From: Planctomycetota bacterium
GTDB lineage: Bacteria > Planctomycetota > Planctomycetia > Pirellulales > Lacipirellulaceae
NCBI GenBank assembly: GCA_013152205.1
Contig: JAADGV010000039.1
Location: 1 to 60,412 of the forward strand
Reading direction: 5' to 3'
DNA length: 60,412 nt
Numbering within the stretch: position 1 is the stretch's first letter; each line of letters opens with the position of its first letter. The notes beneath the pieces were generated by a model, which worked only from the letters and a program-made list of their open reading frames with translations, made no database searches and was not told the origin of the DNA. Shown piece by piece: positions 54,181-60,412 of the stretch. A program made the translations under genes and the position numbers.

Positions 54181-55215
54181 TTAAAACCCGCGATCAGCAC
54201 GGACATCGTCGAAATCGCGTAGGTGGTAATCGATCCCCACATAGTCGAGTACCCGAGTCAGCCCTTTCAACGCGATCCCCATGCCGTCCGGCCCGCTAAA
54301 CCCGCCGAACTGCCCGCCTCCTTTGACGTGAGGTTCCAGGTCGAGGATAACGCCAGGGATACCACGGCGTCGCAAGCGTCGTTCGAGCTTAGGGATTTCT
54401 AAGGCGAAGTCCTGAAGAATTTGCACATGTCCGACATCGCCAACATCGGCAGGGACAAAATTCTTCAGCATCTCTTCGTCAACGTGGATGTGCTTGGCTC
54501 GTTCGACCTTCTTTTTCTTGCCCTTGTTAGGCTCAAGATAGTCCTTGATGTGCAGCCAACCAATGCTCGGCTTCATCGCTTCGTACTGCTCGTAGGTTTC
54601 CGCCGAATTAAATCCCTGGCAGACGATGTTAGCACCGTCAAAAATAGTGACTAGTGCCGGGTGATTAACCCGACGATGCAACTCCGCCATAAGCTGACCC
54701 GTCTGACCGATAAGATTCGCTTCGATTTCTAGCCCGAACGTAAGATCACTACGGTGACACATCTCAGCGATTTCGCCAAGCTGATCCACCGCTTGCGGCA
54801 AGTGCTCCCACGGGTCGGTGCCCTTCGGATGATAAAACGAAAAGCCGCGGATCAGTTTCGTCTCAAAGGCATGAGCCAACTCACAAGCTTTTTTGACTTC
54901 GGTTTTGAGATACTTCTTAAACGGCACATAGCGGTTGCTAGTGCCATCGTCGGTTTTCCGAAGTTTGACTTTGCCGATGGGCGAGCCAATCGACGCGACG
55001 TTCATGCCATATTCGTCTTCCATGTGGCGAAGCTTCGTGATTTCGCTTTTCGTAAGCTGCATCACGTTTTTGATGCCGTTGCCCACGTCGACAAATCGCA
55101 AACTGTAATATTGCAGCCCCAAGGCCGCGAAGGCAGAAAACTGTTCGACAGCCGTCTTGTGGTTAGCAGCTTCGTCAGCAAATCCGGAGAGGATGACGGT
55201 AGGTTGGCTAGACAT
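54181..55215 (-). CDS. Sugar phosphate isomerase/epimerase-like TIM-barrel protein
   Basis: A 344-residue protein resembling the AP endonuclease-2/xylose isomerase-like TIM barrel: VILSGFADEAANHKTAVEQF at the start, GLQYYSLRFVDVG, VASIGSPIGKVKL, LTFGLEIEANLIGQTGQLM (Glu ligand), VTIFDGANIVCQGFNSAE (Asp), and SIGWLHIKDYLEP (His). Members isomerise or epimerise sugars or are secondary-metabolism lyases. Many occur in planctomycetes next to Gfo/Idh oxidoreductases, although none adjoins here. The C-terminus ends DYHLRDFDDVRADRGF. No signal peptide. Substrate unknown. Confidence 0.82.
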   Translation of the reverse strand: MSSQPTVILSGFADEAANHKTAVEQFSAFAALGLQYYSLRFVDVGNGIKNVMQLTKSEITKLRHMEDEYGMNVASIGSPIGKVKLRKTDDGTSNRYVPFKKYLKTEVKKACELAHAFETKLIRGFSFYHPKGTDPWEHLPQAVDQLGEIAEMCHRSDLTFGLEIEANLIGQTGQLMAELHRRVNHPALVTIFDGANIVCQGFNSAETYEQYEAMKPSIGWLHIKDYLEPNKGKKKKVERAKHIHVDEEMLKNFVPADVGDVGHVQILQDFALEIPKLERRLRRRGIPGVILDLEPHVKGGGQFGGFSGPDGMGIALKGLTRVLDYVGIDYHLRDFDDVRADRGF

Positions 55216-55373
55216 GCAAGGGTTCCTATAAAATTCTCAAGTCAAACGGTTCAGGCATCGATATCAGGCCTAGATCGATAAAAAAATAATTAAATAATAG
55301 CCGCGTGCGGAAGCCGCGGTTGGCACCAGCACAAACCGAAGCTTACCCGTCCACGGTTAACAAAAACGTAGCA

Positions 55374-55727
55374 CTAGGCCGACGGATGTTCAACGGTAAC
55401 AGTTTCAGTAATACCACCCCGCGCACTAAAAGCAGCCTCCAGCCGAAGCCAACGCGGCGAGAGCACCGCAACCAAATCGTCGAGGATCACGTTGGTGATG
55501 TTCTCGTAAAAAATGCCTTCGTTGCGATAGCTTTGCAGGTAGAGCTTCAGACTCTTCAGCTCCACACACAGCTTGTCTGGCGTGTAGGTAAAGGTCAGAG
55601 TACCGAAATCGGGCTGGCCTGTCTTGGGGCAGACCGACGTAAATTCGGGGCAGACTATCTCTATCCGATAATCCCGGCCCGGGAATTGGTTTTCAAAGGT
55701 TTCCAAGACTTTTTGGAAATCGTTCAT
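55374..55727 (-). CDS. queF: NADPH-dependent 7-cyano-7-deazaguanine reductase
   Basis: A 117-residue protein; ATG 55727 has AAAGGAG upstream. Motifs of the short QueF type: [20 protein letters not shown] with catalytic Cys in [20 protein letters not shown], then [20 protein letters not shown] (E-S/L-K-S-L-K motif for NADPH), and a C-terminal [15 protein letters not shown]. It reduces preQ0 nitrile to preQ1, a step of queuosine synthesis. Divergent from queC, so the two share a 96-nt control region. Complete. Confidence 0.93.
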   Translation of the reverse strand: MNDFQKVLETFENQFPGRDYRIEIVCPEFTSVCPKTGQPDFGTLTFTYTPDKLCVELKSLKLYLQSYRNEGIFYENITNVILDDLVAVLSPRWLRLEAAFSARGGITETVTVEHPSA

Positions 55728-55823
55728 CGTTGCAGCATCTCCTTTCAGCGAGCCCAGCATTGTGGCATGATAAGACGCTGTCGAAAAGAGGCACGCGAGA
55801 TTTGGGGTACGGCGAGTTAAGCA

Positions 55824-56537
55824 ATGGCAAACAATAGCGAAAACACGAAGAGCAAGGCCGTGGTCTTGCTCTCGGGGGGACTCGATTCGGCGACAACCGC
55901 AGCGATCGCCCAAGACCAGGGCTATCAGGTTTTTGCGTTGAGCATCGACTACGGCCAACGCCACCGGTTCGAGCTAGAGTCGGCCACCCGCGTCGCCTCA
56001 GCCCTAAAAGTGGCAGAACACAAGGTTTTGCCGATCGACTTGGCCTCGCTGGGGGGCAGTGCGCTGACCGCCGAGATCGACGTGCCACAAGGCCGCAACG
56101 AAGAGCAGATTTCCGCCGGAATCCCGATCACCTACGTGCCCGCTCGCAATACGGTGATGCTCTCGCTCGCCCTAGGCTACGCCGAGGTGATCGGAGCAGC
56201 AGACATCTTTTTGGGCGTCAACGCCGTCGACTACAGCGGCTATCCCGATTGCCGACCCGAGTTTATCGCCGCTTTCGAGCAACTGGCGAATCTCGCCACC
56301 AAGGCAGGCGTAGAAGGAACCCTAAAATTTCGCGTCCACGCACCGTTGATTCAGATGACCAAAGCAGCCATCATAAAACGTGGCACCGAATTGGGGGTCG
56401 ACTACAGCCTCACCCACACCTGCTACTGCCCCAACGAAAAAGGCGTTAGCTGCGGAACCTGTGACGCATGCCAACTCCGAGTAAAAGGCTTCGCCGAAGC
56501 CGCCCTCACCGACCCCATCCAATACCAAACCCCATAG
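55824..56537 (+). CDS. queC: 7-cyano-7-deazaguanine synthase
   Basis: A 237-residue ATP-pyrophosphatase family protein: [20 protein letters not shown] (PP-loop), [40 protein letters not shown], and [20 protein letters not shown]. The zinc-binding Cys cluster is [20 protein letters not shown] near the C-terminus. It converts 7-carboxy-7-deazaguanine to preQ0. The stop TAG is inside repeat copy 5. queE follows 33 nt later on the same strand, so the two are likely co-transcribed. Confidence 0.96.
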   Translation: MANNSENTKSKAVVLLSGGLDSATTAAIAQDQGYQVFALSIDYGQRHRFELESATRVASALKVAEHKVLPIDLASLGGSALTAEIDVPQGRNEEQISAGIPITYVPARNTVMLSLALGYAEVIGAADIFLGVNAVDYSGYPDCRPEFIAAFEQLANLATKAGVEGTLKFRVHAPLIQMTKAAIIKRGTELGVDYSLTHTCYCPNEKGVSCGTCDACQLRVKGFAEAALTDPIQYQTP

Positions 56538-56557
56538 CCCGGCCATCCTGGCCGGAA
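56534..56557. repeat. ATAGCCCGGCCATCC repeat, copy 5, overlaps queC stop codon
   Basis: ATAGCCCGGCCATCCTGGCC followed by GGAA. TAG at 56535-56537 ends queC. queE starts 14 nt after the repeat. Confidence 0.85.
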
Positions 56558-56570
56558 ACACCGCCCACCC

Positions 56571-57257
56571 ATGAAGATTTCCGAAATCTACAAATCCACC
56601 CAAGGCGAGGGCATCCTAACAGGCACCCCCAGCCTGTTCATACGCGTCAGCGGCTGCAATCTCCGCTGCTGGTTTTGCGACACACCGTTTAGCTCGTGGC
56701 TACCCGAGGGCAACGACGTCTCGGTCGACGAGATCGTCGCGCAAGCCGAGGAGTGGGACTGTCGCCACGCGGTACTCACCGGCGGCGAGCCGATGCTGTT
56801 CGCCGAACTGCTGCCCCTGGCCGACGAGCTACGCCGACGCGGCTGGCACATCACGGTAGAAACCGCCGGGACGCTTTACCTACCTGTGGCATGTGACCTG
56901 ATGTCGATCAGCCCCAAGCTAGCCGGCAGTGGCCCACAGCCAAGCGAACATCCACACTGGAGCCGCCGCCACCAGCGACAACGCTACCAACCCGCCGTGC
57001 TCCATCGGTTAATTGCCGAATACAACTACCAACTAAAATTCGTGATCGATCGGGCGCCCGACCTAGACGAGGTCGAAGATTTCCTCAACGAGTTCCCCGA
57101 GGTCGACGAGCAACGCGTACTACTGATGCCGCAGGGCACAACGACCGAGCAACTACAGCAACGGGCCACATGGCTAGAGCCTCACGCCCGCAGCCGAGGC
57201 TGGACCTATTGCCCAAGACGACAGATCGAATGGTTCGGCCCCGTAAGAGGAACGTAA
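56571..57257 (+). CDS. queE: 7-carboxy-7-deazaguanine synthase (radical SAM)
   Basis: A 228-residue protein. The [4Fe-4S] motif is in FIRVSGCNLRCWFCDTPFSS (CxxxCxxC), preceded by the QueE-specific YKSTQGEGILTGTPSLFIRV. ILTGGEPMLFAELL-type (AVLTGGEPMLF) and FVIDRAPDLDEVEDFL follow, and PRRQIEWFGPVRGT ends it. QueE rearranges 6-carboxy-tetrahydropterin. Downstream of queC, it forms the queuosine cluster, with queF divergent and queD not in the window. No strong Shine-Dalgarno is visible because the repeat sits upstream. Confidence 0.94.
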   Translation: MKISEIYKSTQGEGILTGTPSLFIRVSGCNLRCWFCDTPFSSWLPEGNDVSVDEIVAQAEEWDCRHAVLTGGEPMLFAELLPLADELRRRGWHITVETAGTLYLPVACDLMSISPKLAGSGPQPSEHPHWSRRHQRQRYQPAVLHRLIAEYNYQLKFVIDRAPDLDEVEDFLNEFPEVDEQRVLLMPQGTTTEQLQQRATWLEPHARSRGWTYCPRRQIEWFGPVRGT

Positions 57258-57276
57258 AAAACGTGCACACGGCACC

Positions 57277-57319
57277 CGTTAGCGGTGTCGGCAACGACAT
57301 CCTCCACCAAAACACTCGT
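57277..57319. repeat. CGTTAGCGGTGTCGG repeat family, truncated copy 4
   Basis: CGTTAGCGGTGTCGGCAACG then CATCCTCCACCAAAACACTC. It starts 20 nt after queE and ends at the stop of the gene on the other strand. Confidence 0.7.
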
Positions 57320-57666
57320 CACTCCGTCGCCGCAAGAATAACTTCAATCTCCCCAACCGCAAACCGAAGCGACGCCGCTGCCATCTGAAAATTCATGTGC
57401 GTCGAAACCTCCGGCTGAATCGCGACAAACTGGTCGGTCGCTTGCCGCAGCTTGCCGAGCTTTTTCTTGGCCTGCTTGAGATACGCCTCGGCGTTTTGTT
57501 CTTTCCAGGCACTGCCCAACGCAAGCATGTAGTCGTAAAGTGCGTGCTGAATATCGCGAAGCTCCGAGTCGTCCTCAGCTTCCTCCGAGTGCTTAATAAA
57601 AGCGCGCACCATCCAAACATGGCTCACCAACGCATCAATCTGCCGCATAGCATCGCCCGACGTCAT
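57319..57666 (-). CDS. Helical protein coupled to a membrane protein gene
   Basis: A 115-residue all-helical protein, no Cys and no membrane segment: MTSGDAMRQIDALVSHVWMV, KHSEEAEDDSELRDIQHALY, AWKEQNAEAYLKQAKKKLGK and MAAASLRFAVGEIEVILAAT. Four amphipathic helices suggest a helical bundle. The start codon shares a base with the stop of the upstream membrane protein gene (TGATG at 57664-57668). No family recognised. Confidence 0.68.
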   Translation of the reverse strand: MTSGDAMRQIDALVSHVWMVRAFIKHSEEAEDDSELRDIQHALYDYMLALGSAWKEQNAEAYLKQAKKKLGKLRQATDQFVAIQPEVSTHMNFQMAAASLRFAVGEIEVILAATE

Positions 57667-58781
57667 CAGTCCCCAGCCCGTTCCGAGGCAGCGTCAGGCT
57701 CACCAGCATCAGGCTTCGGCGGCTCCCCCCCCCCGGCGAGCCCTGCTTCAGCAGTCGGCGTCTCACCCTTAGGAGCAAACACCAGCACCATCGCCGCCCC
57801 CGCGATCACCAAAATCAACCCCGAGAAAAACATCGGCTTCACTTCACCCCAAAGCCCGCTCGTGAAGGTCGTAAACAGTGTGTTCACAACCGGTGCCCCA
57901 CCAAAAATCAACGGCATCACATAAATCGGTTTGCCGCCAAAATTAAAAGCCATGATGATGCCCAAAGCGCCAATCGCGCCCGCACTTCCCGCAGCAAGGC
58001 TCCAGACAGTTCCCGAAAAGGTGTATTTGCTAAGTTCGTCGGAAACCGTCAGCCATATCTCTGGCACCACCACCGCAATGGCAAAGTACGCAAGCCCCAC
58101 ACAAAGCAACGGGCGAAGCCGACTATTTTGCATCGCCGCTTGCCCTTTATGAAGAATAGGCCCATAAGCACCCCAGCAAACAATGGTAAGAGCAATCGAA
58201 CCAATGCGAAAGAAAAAGTCCCGAAACCCATGCGACTCCCCCTCCGCAACCAAGGCGTCGCCCGCTTCAGCGGCAACCGCAACTTCAGCCTTAGCAGGAG
58301 CCTCCGCCGACTTAGGTTTATTCATCAACACCGTAATCGCCCCAAGCAACACCATCACCAACCCGGCGATAAAAATGGGCCCGATCTCTTTCATTCGCTT
58401 CGCCATAAAGATGGTAAGAAAAGCGTTGACAACCGGCGCCCCACCAAAAACCAACGGCATCACATAAACCGGCTTGCCGCCAAAATTAAAGGCCATGATG
58501 ATGCCCAACGCCCCGATCGCCCCCAGCGCCCCGCCGCCAAAACTAAAAAGGATGCCTTTAAGCGACCAGCCGCCTTGTTCGCCTTTGAGTTTCAGAAGGA
58601 TCGCCGGAACGACGACACCAATGGCGAAATACGCCAGCCCAACACAAACAAAAGGCCGCAACCGCGCATAGCCCCCCACGGTCGACATGTCGTGCTGACC
58701 CCAGTGCAATACCGGCCCATAAAGGCCCCAGGCAAGGATCGTGACCGCAAAAGACGCAATGATAAACAGGAGGCTACGCAT
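57666..58781 (-). CDS. Tandemly duplicated multi-span membrane protein
   Basis: A 371-residue protein starting at ATG 58781; upstream codons run through repeat copy 6. Two similar halves each have a four- to five-helix block. In the first, RLRPFVCVGLAYFAIGVVVP and GALGAIGALGIIMAFNFGGK; in the second, RLRPLLCVGLAYFAIAVVVP and GAIGALGIIMAFNFGGKPIY. YVMPLVFGGAPVVNAF and YVMPLIFGGAPVVNTL also match. A charged Ala/Pro linker joins them (residues ~155-180). The fold resembles small-molecule transporters made by duplication (DMT-like). The C-terminal tail is Pro/Glu-rich. Substrate unknown. Confidence 0.8.
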   Translation of the reverse strand: MRSLLFIIASFAVTILAWGLYGPVLHWGQHDMSTVGGYARLRPFVCVGLAYFAIGVVVPAILLKLKGEQGGWSLKGILFSFGGGALGAIGALGIIMAFNFGGKPVYVMPLVFGGAPVVNAFLTIFMAKRMKEIGPIFIAGLVMVLLGAITVLMNKPKSAEAPAKAEVAVAAEAGDALVAEGESHGFRDFFFRIGSIALTIVCWGAYGPILHKGQAAMQNSRLRPLLCVGLAYFAIAVVVPEIWLTVSDELSKYTFSGTVWSLAAGSAGAIGALGIIMAFNFGGKPIYVMPLIFGGAPVVNTLFTTFTSGLWGEVKPMFFSGLILVIAGAAMVLVFAPKGETPTAEAGLAGGGEPPKPDAGEPDAASERAGD

Positions 58782-58873
58782 AGAAGTCGACCGACCAGGG
58801 TTGAAGGGATACCGCTGCCGCCACTCTAAACAACCCACAAGCAAGTGGCTAGTACCGCATCCCCCAACACCCC

Positions 58874-58897
58874 ATAGCCCGGCCATCCTGGCCGGAA
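58874..58897. repeat. ATAGCCCGGCCATCC repeat, copy 6
   Basis: ATAGCCCGGCCATCCTGGCC followed by GGAA in the spacer upstream of the duplicated membrane protein gene (on its antisense). No gene stop is seen here; the spacer 58782-59096 has no other gene. Confidence 0.8.
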
Positions 58898-59096
58898 CCC
58901 CCACAAAACACAAAGCAGCCTGCGGCCACATTTCTACCGAAAGCAAGCGACAGATCCCATCGACTAGGGTTACAATGTCTCAGCAGTCAACGACACATAA
59001 GTCTCAATACAGAGCCGCGACCGTCAGGAAGCGACCAAGCGAGAGAATCCCGTCCTACTTACAACTTTTTGTGTCGAATCACAAATGAGATGGCCG

Positions 59097-59984
59097 ATGG
59101 ACGAATCCCTAGTAGACGACAGAACACCCACCGCAGTGTACTACCCTGTCTCGCTCAGCAAGTTCATAGTTCTTTCTCTTTTGACAGGGGGTGTCTACGA
59201 ACTCTATTGGTTCTACAAGAATTGGAGATTCGTCCGCGATCGCGACAATTCGACGATCAGGCCCTTTTGGAGAGCGCTTTTTGCGCCGCTTTGGTGTGCC
59301 GCTCTTATTCTGGATCTCCGCGAGAGTGTGCAGGATAAGGCAATTTCTATCGTCCCCATCGTTTTCCTGTCAATCGCCTATTTCGTGCTATCGATTTTGG
59401 TGCAGTTGCCCGACCCCTATTGGATTGTTACGTTTCTTGCCTTCGTCCCTCTGGTGCCTGTGGTAAGGCTAATAAACGCATCGAATCAAGATGCGTCGCA
59501 GGAGTATATTAGTAATTCTACATGGAAGCTGCGCCATTTTGTTTTGGCTCTTTTCTCCATTCCGCTGCTTTCCATCGGAGTCTCATCCTCAGTCGGACTC
59601 ATTCCTAGCACGCAGGTTATTCCAGGTTCGTTACTATGGCCACATCAACGTGAGTATCTTGAGAATTCTGGCATCGTCGAAGCAGATGAAAAGATCATCT
59701 ACTTCTACTCCGAAGGGTTTTTGTCAATCAAGGACGATGGAAATTTGCTTACCGATCATGGTGTTATCTCCTATTGGTGGGATGAAGAATCAAATGAGTT
59801 CTACATCGAGAAGGCAGTGTTTTCCGATATTTCGAAAATCATACCCAAATACGGAAACTTCATTGAATCGACATTGGTTACCATTACGCGGCATGACGAA
59901 TCAGAATTTGATTTGCTTCTTTCAACGGAAGATCATAGGGACCGATTATTTCTACGAAAGTTAGAGGGGATTCTTGACCGCTAA
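59097..59984 (+). CDS. DUF4234-like membrane protein
   Basis: A 295-residue protein; ATG 59097 has GAGAT nearby, and ATG 59085 is an alternative four codons earlier. The N-terminus YYPVSLSKFIVLSLLTGGVY followed by ELYWFYKNW resembles DUF4234 (slwkfvilsivTlGiYglYWfY). Two to three helices lie at ~70-125 (FAPLWCAALILDL, IVPIVFLSIAYFVLSILVQ), another at ~148-165 (ALFSIPLLSIGVSSSVGLI). The C-terminal ~130 residues are soluble and beta-rich (YSEGFLSIKDDGNLLTDHGV), reminiscent of PH-like folds by eye. Codon use is more AT-rich than the neighbours, which hints at separate origin. Function unknown. Confidence 0.72.
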   Translation: MDESLVDDRTPTAVYYPVSLSKFIVLSLLTGGVYELYWFYKNWRFVRDRDNSTIRPFWRALFAPLWCAALILDLRESVQDKAISIVPIVFLSIAYFVLSILVQLPDPYWIVTFLAFVPLVPVVRLINASNQDASQEYISNSTWKLRHFVLALFSIPLLSIGVSSSVGLIPSTQVIPGSLLWPHQREYLENSGIVEADEKIIYFYSEGFLSIKDDGNLLTDHGVISYWWDEESNEFYIEKAVFSDISKIIPKYGNFIESTLVTITRHDESEFDLLLSTEDHRDRLFLRKLEGILDR

Positions 59985-60267
59985 TTTGGCCACCCGTGTC
60001 CATCCATAACAGGGTGCGTGATCGTTAAAAAAAACGGTACGTTCAACCTCGACTTCAAAGTTGATATGGTGTGGACGCATTATTCCCCTGTAACGCACCA
60101 ATTGGGGCTAGCTACGGCCACACCAATCGTGTCAACGACATGTTATTGGCCACCCGGCTGTCTCTGCGAGAAACACCCCTCGCCAAATTTAACAGTTGAA
60201 ATTGTGCCACCACATCTGAGATAATAGCGATTAGCTTTTAGTCGTTAGCGATCAGCTTTTCGTCATT
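59985..60267. other. Spacer, no gene seen
   Basis: Short frames only (one of 68 codons at 60018), with no ribosome site. It leads into the dispersed palindromic element at 60268. Confidence 0.4.
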
Positions 60268-60412
60268 CAGTAGTTCCAAGTCTGGTCCAACCAGACGACT
60301 CACCATAAGGCGACTACCCCAAAGGGGTTGCACATCGTAGCCCAGGGTAAGCGGCGAAGCCGCGCCACCCTGGGTAATCGTTCGTAGAAATAAAAGAACC
60401 CTGAAAGGGTTC
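60268..60412. repeat. Dispersed palindromic element, left half (cut by window end)
   Basis: Runs TAGTTCCAAGTCTGGTCC, CCCCAAAGGGGTTGCACATC, TAGCCCAGGGTAAGCGGCG, CCACCCTGGGTAATCGTTCG, AAAGAACCCTGAAAGGGTTC. Almost identical to 3303-3454, differing at a few positions. The second half lies outside the window. Confidence 0.85.

Overview
The window is a bacterial chromosome segment of roughly mid-50s % GC that looks like Planctomycetota, most likely Pirellulales. Pointers to this are a sulfatase beside secreted enzymes, two Tat-exported Gfo/Idh/MocA oxidoreductases, a lysine-rich histone-like protein, long spacers full of palindromic dispersed repeats, a WXG100/FtsK locus of non-standard architecture, and many single-gene transcription units on alternating strands. 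No rRNA, tRNA, CRISPR array, transposase or integrase was seen. The taxon is inferred from gene content, not from a marker gene.

Layout. 1-5.2 kb: end of a sulfatase, an exported HAD phosphatase, an OprB-type porin and a Tat oxidoreductase. 5.3-6 kb: a vapBC toxin-antitoxin pair with an operator-like site. 6-15.2 kb: a metal P-type ATPase, a secreted unknown, an MFS transporter, an RraA-like protein, a BioC-like methyltransferase, a second Tat oxidoreductase and two very small genes. 16-19.6 kb: one 1161-residue protein fusing a fatty acyl-AMP ligase, an acyl carrier protein and a PLP-dependent alpha-oxoamine synthase. 19.9-25.1 kb: a compact operon of a WXG100-like protein, two more small helical proteins, a possible 58-residue protein and a 1311-residue membrane FtsK/SpoIIIE-type ATPase, i.e. 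a type VII-secretion-like system. 25-34.5 kb: an ArsM-like methyltransferase, a tail-specific protease, a SelA-like protein without its PLP lysine, small exported proteins, proC, and an EF-P/EfpL-like gene interrupted by an in-frame TAG. 34.5-42.9 kb: histone-like protein, hicAB, VOC protein, ettA, a frameshifted small gene, guaA, surE and small envelope proteins. 43-60 kb: eno, a PhnP-like hydrolase, trpD, a nucleoside hydrolase with altered catalytic residues, an HtrA-type protease, a DksA/TraR-type zinc protein, a 1061-residue FHA/coiled-coil membrane protein, a sugar isomerase-like protein, the queuosine genes queF, queC and queE, a tandemly duplicated membrane protein and a DUF4234-like membrane protein.

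The best candidates for under-described biology are the WXG100/FtsK operon with the acyl-AMP ligase-ACP-oxoamine synthase gene directly upstream, and the interrupted EfpL-like gene, whose missing C-terminus lies intact in frame after the TAG. The spacers carry at least six dispersed repeat families. One of them supplies the stop codon of two genes. These repeats also generate spurious open frames.
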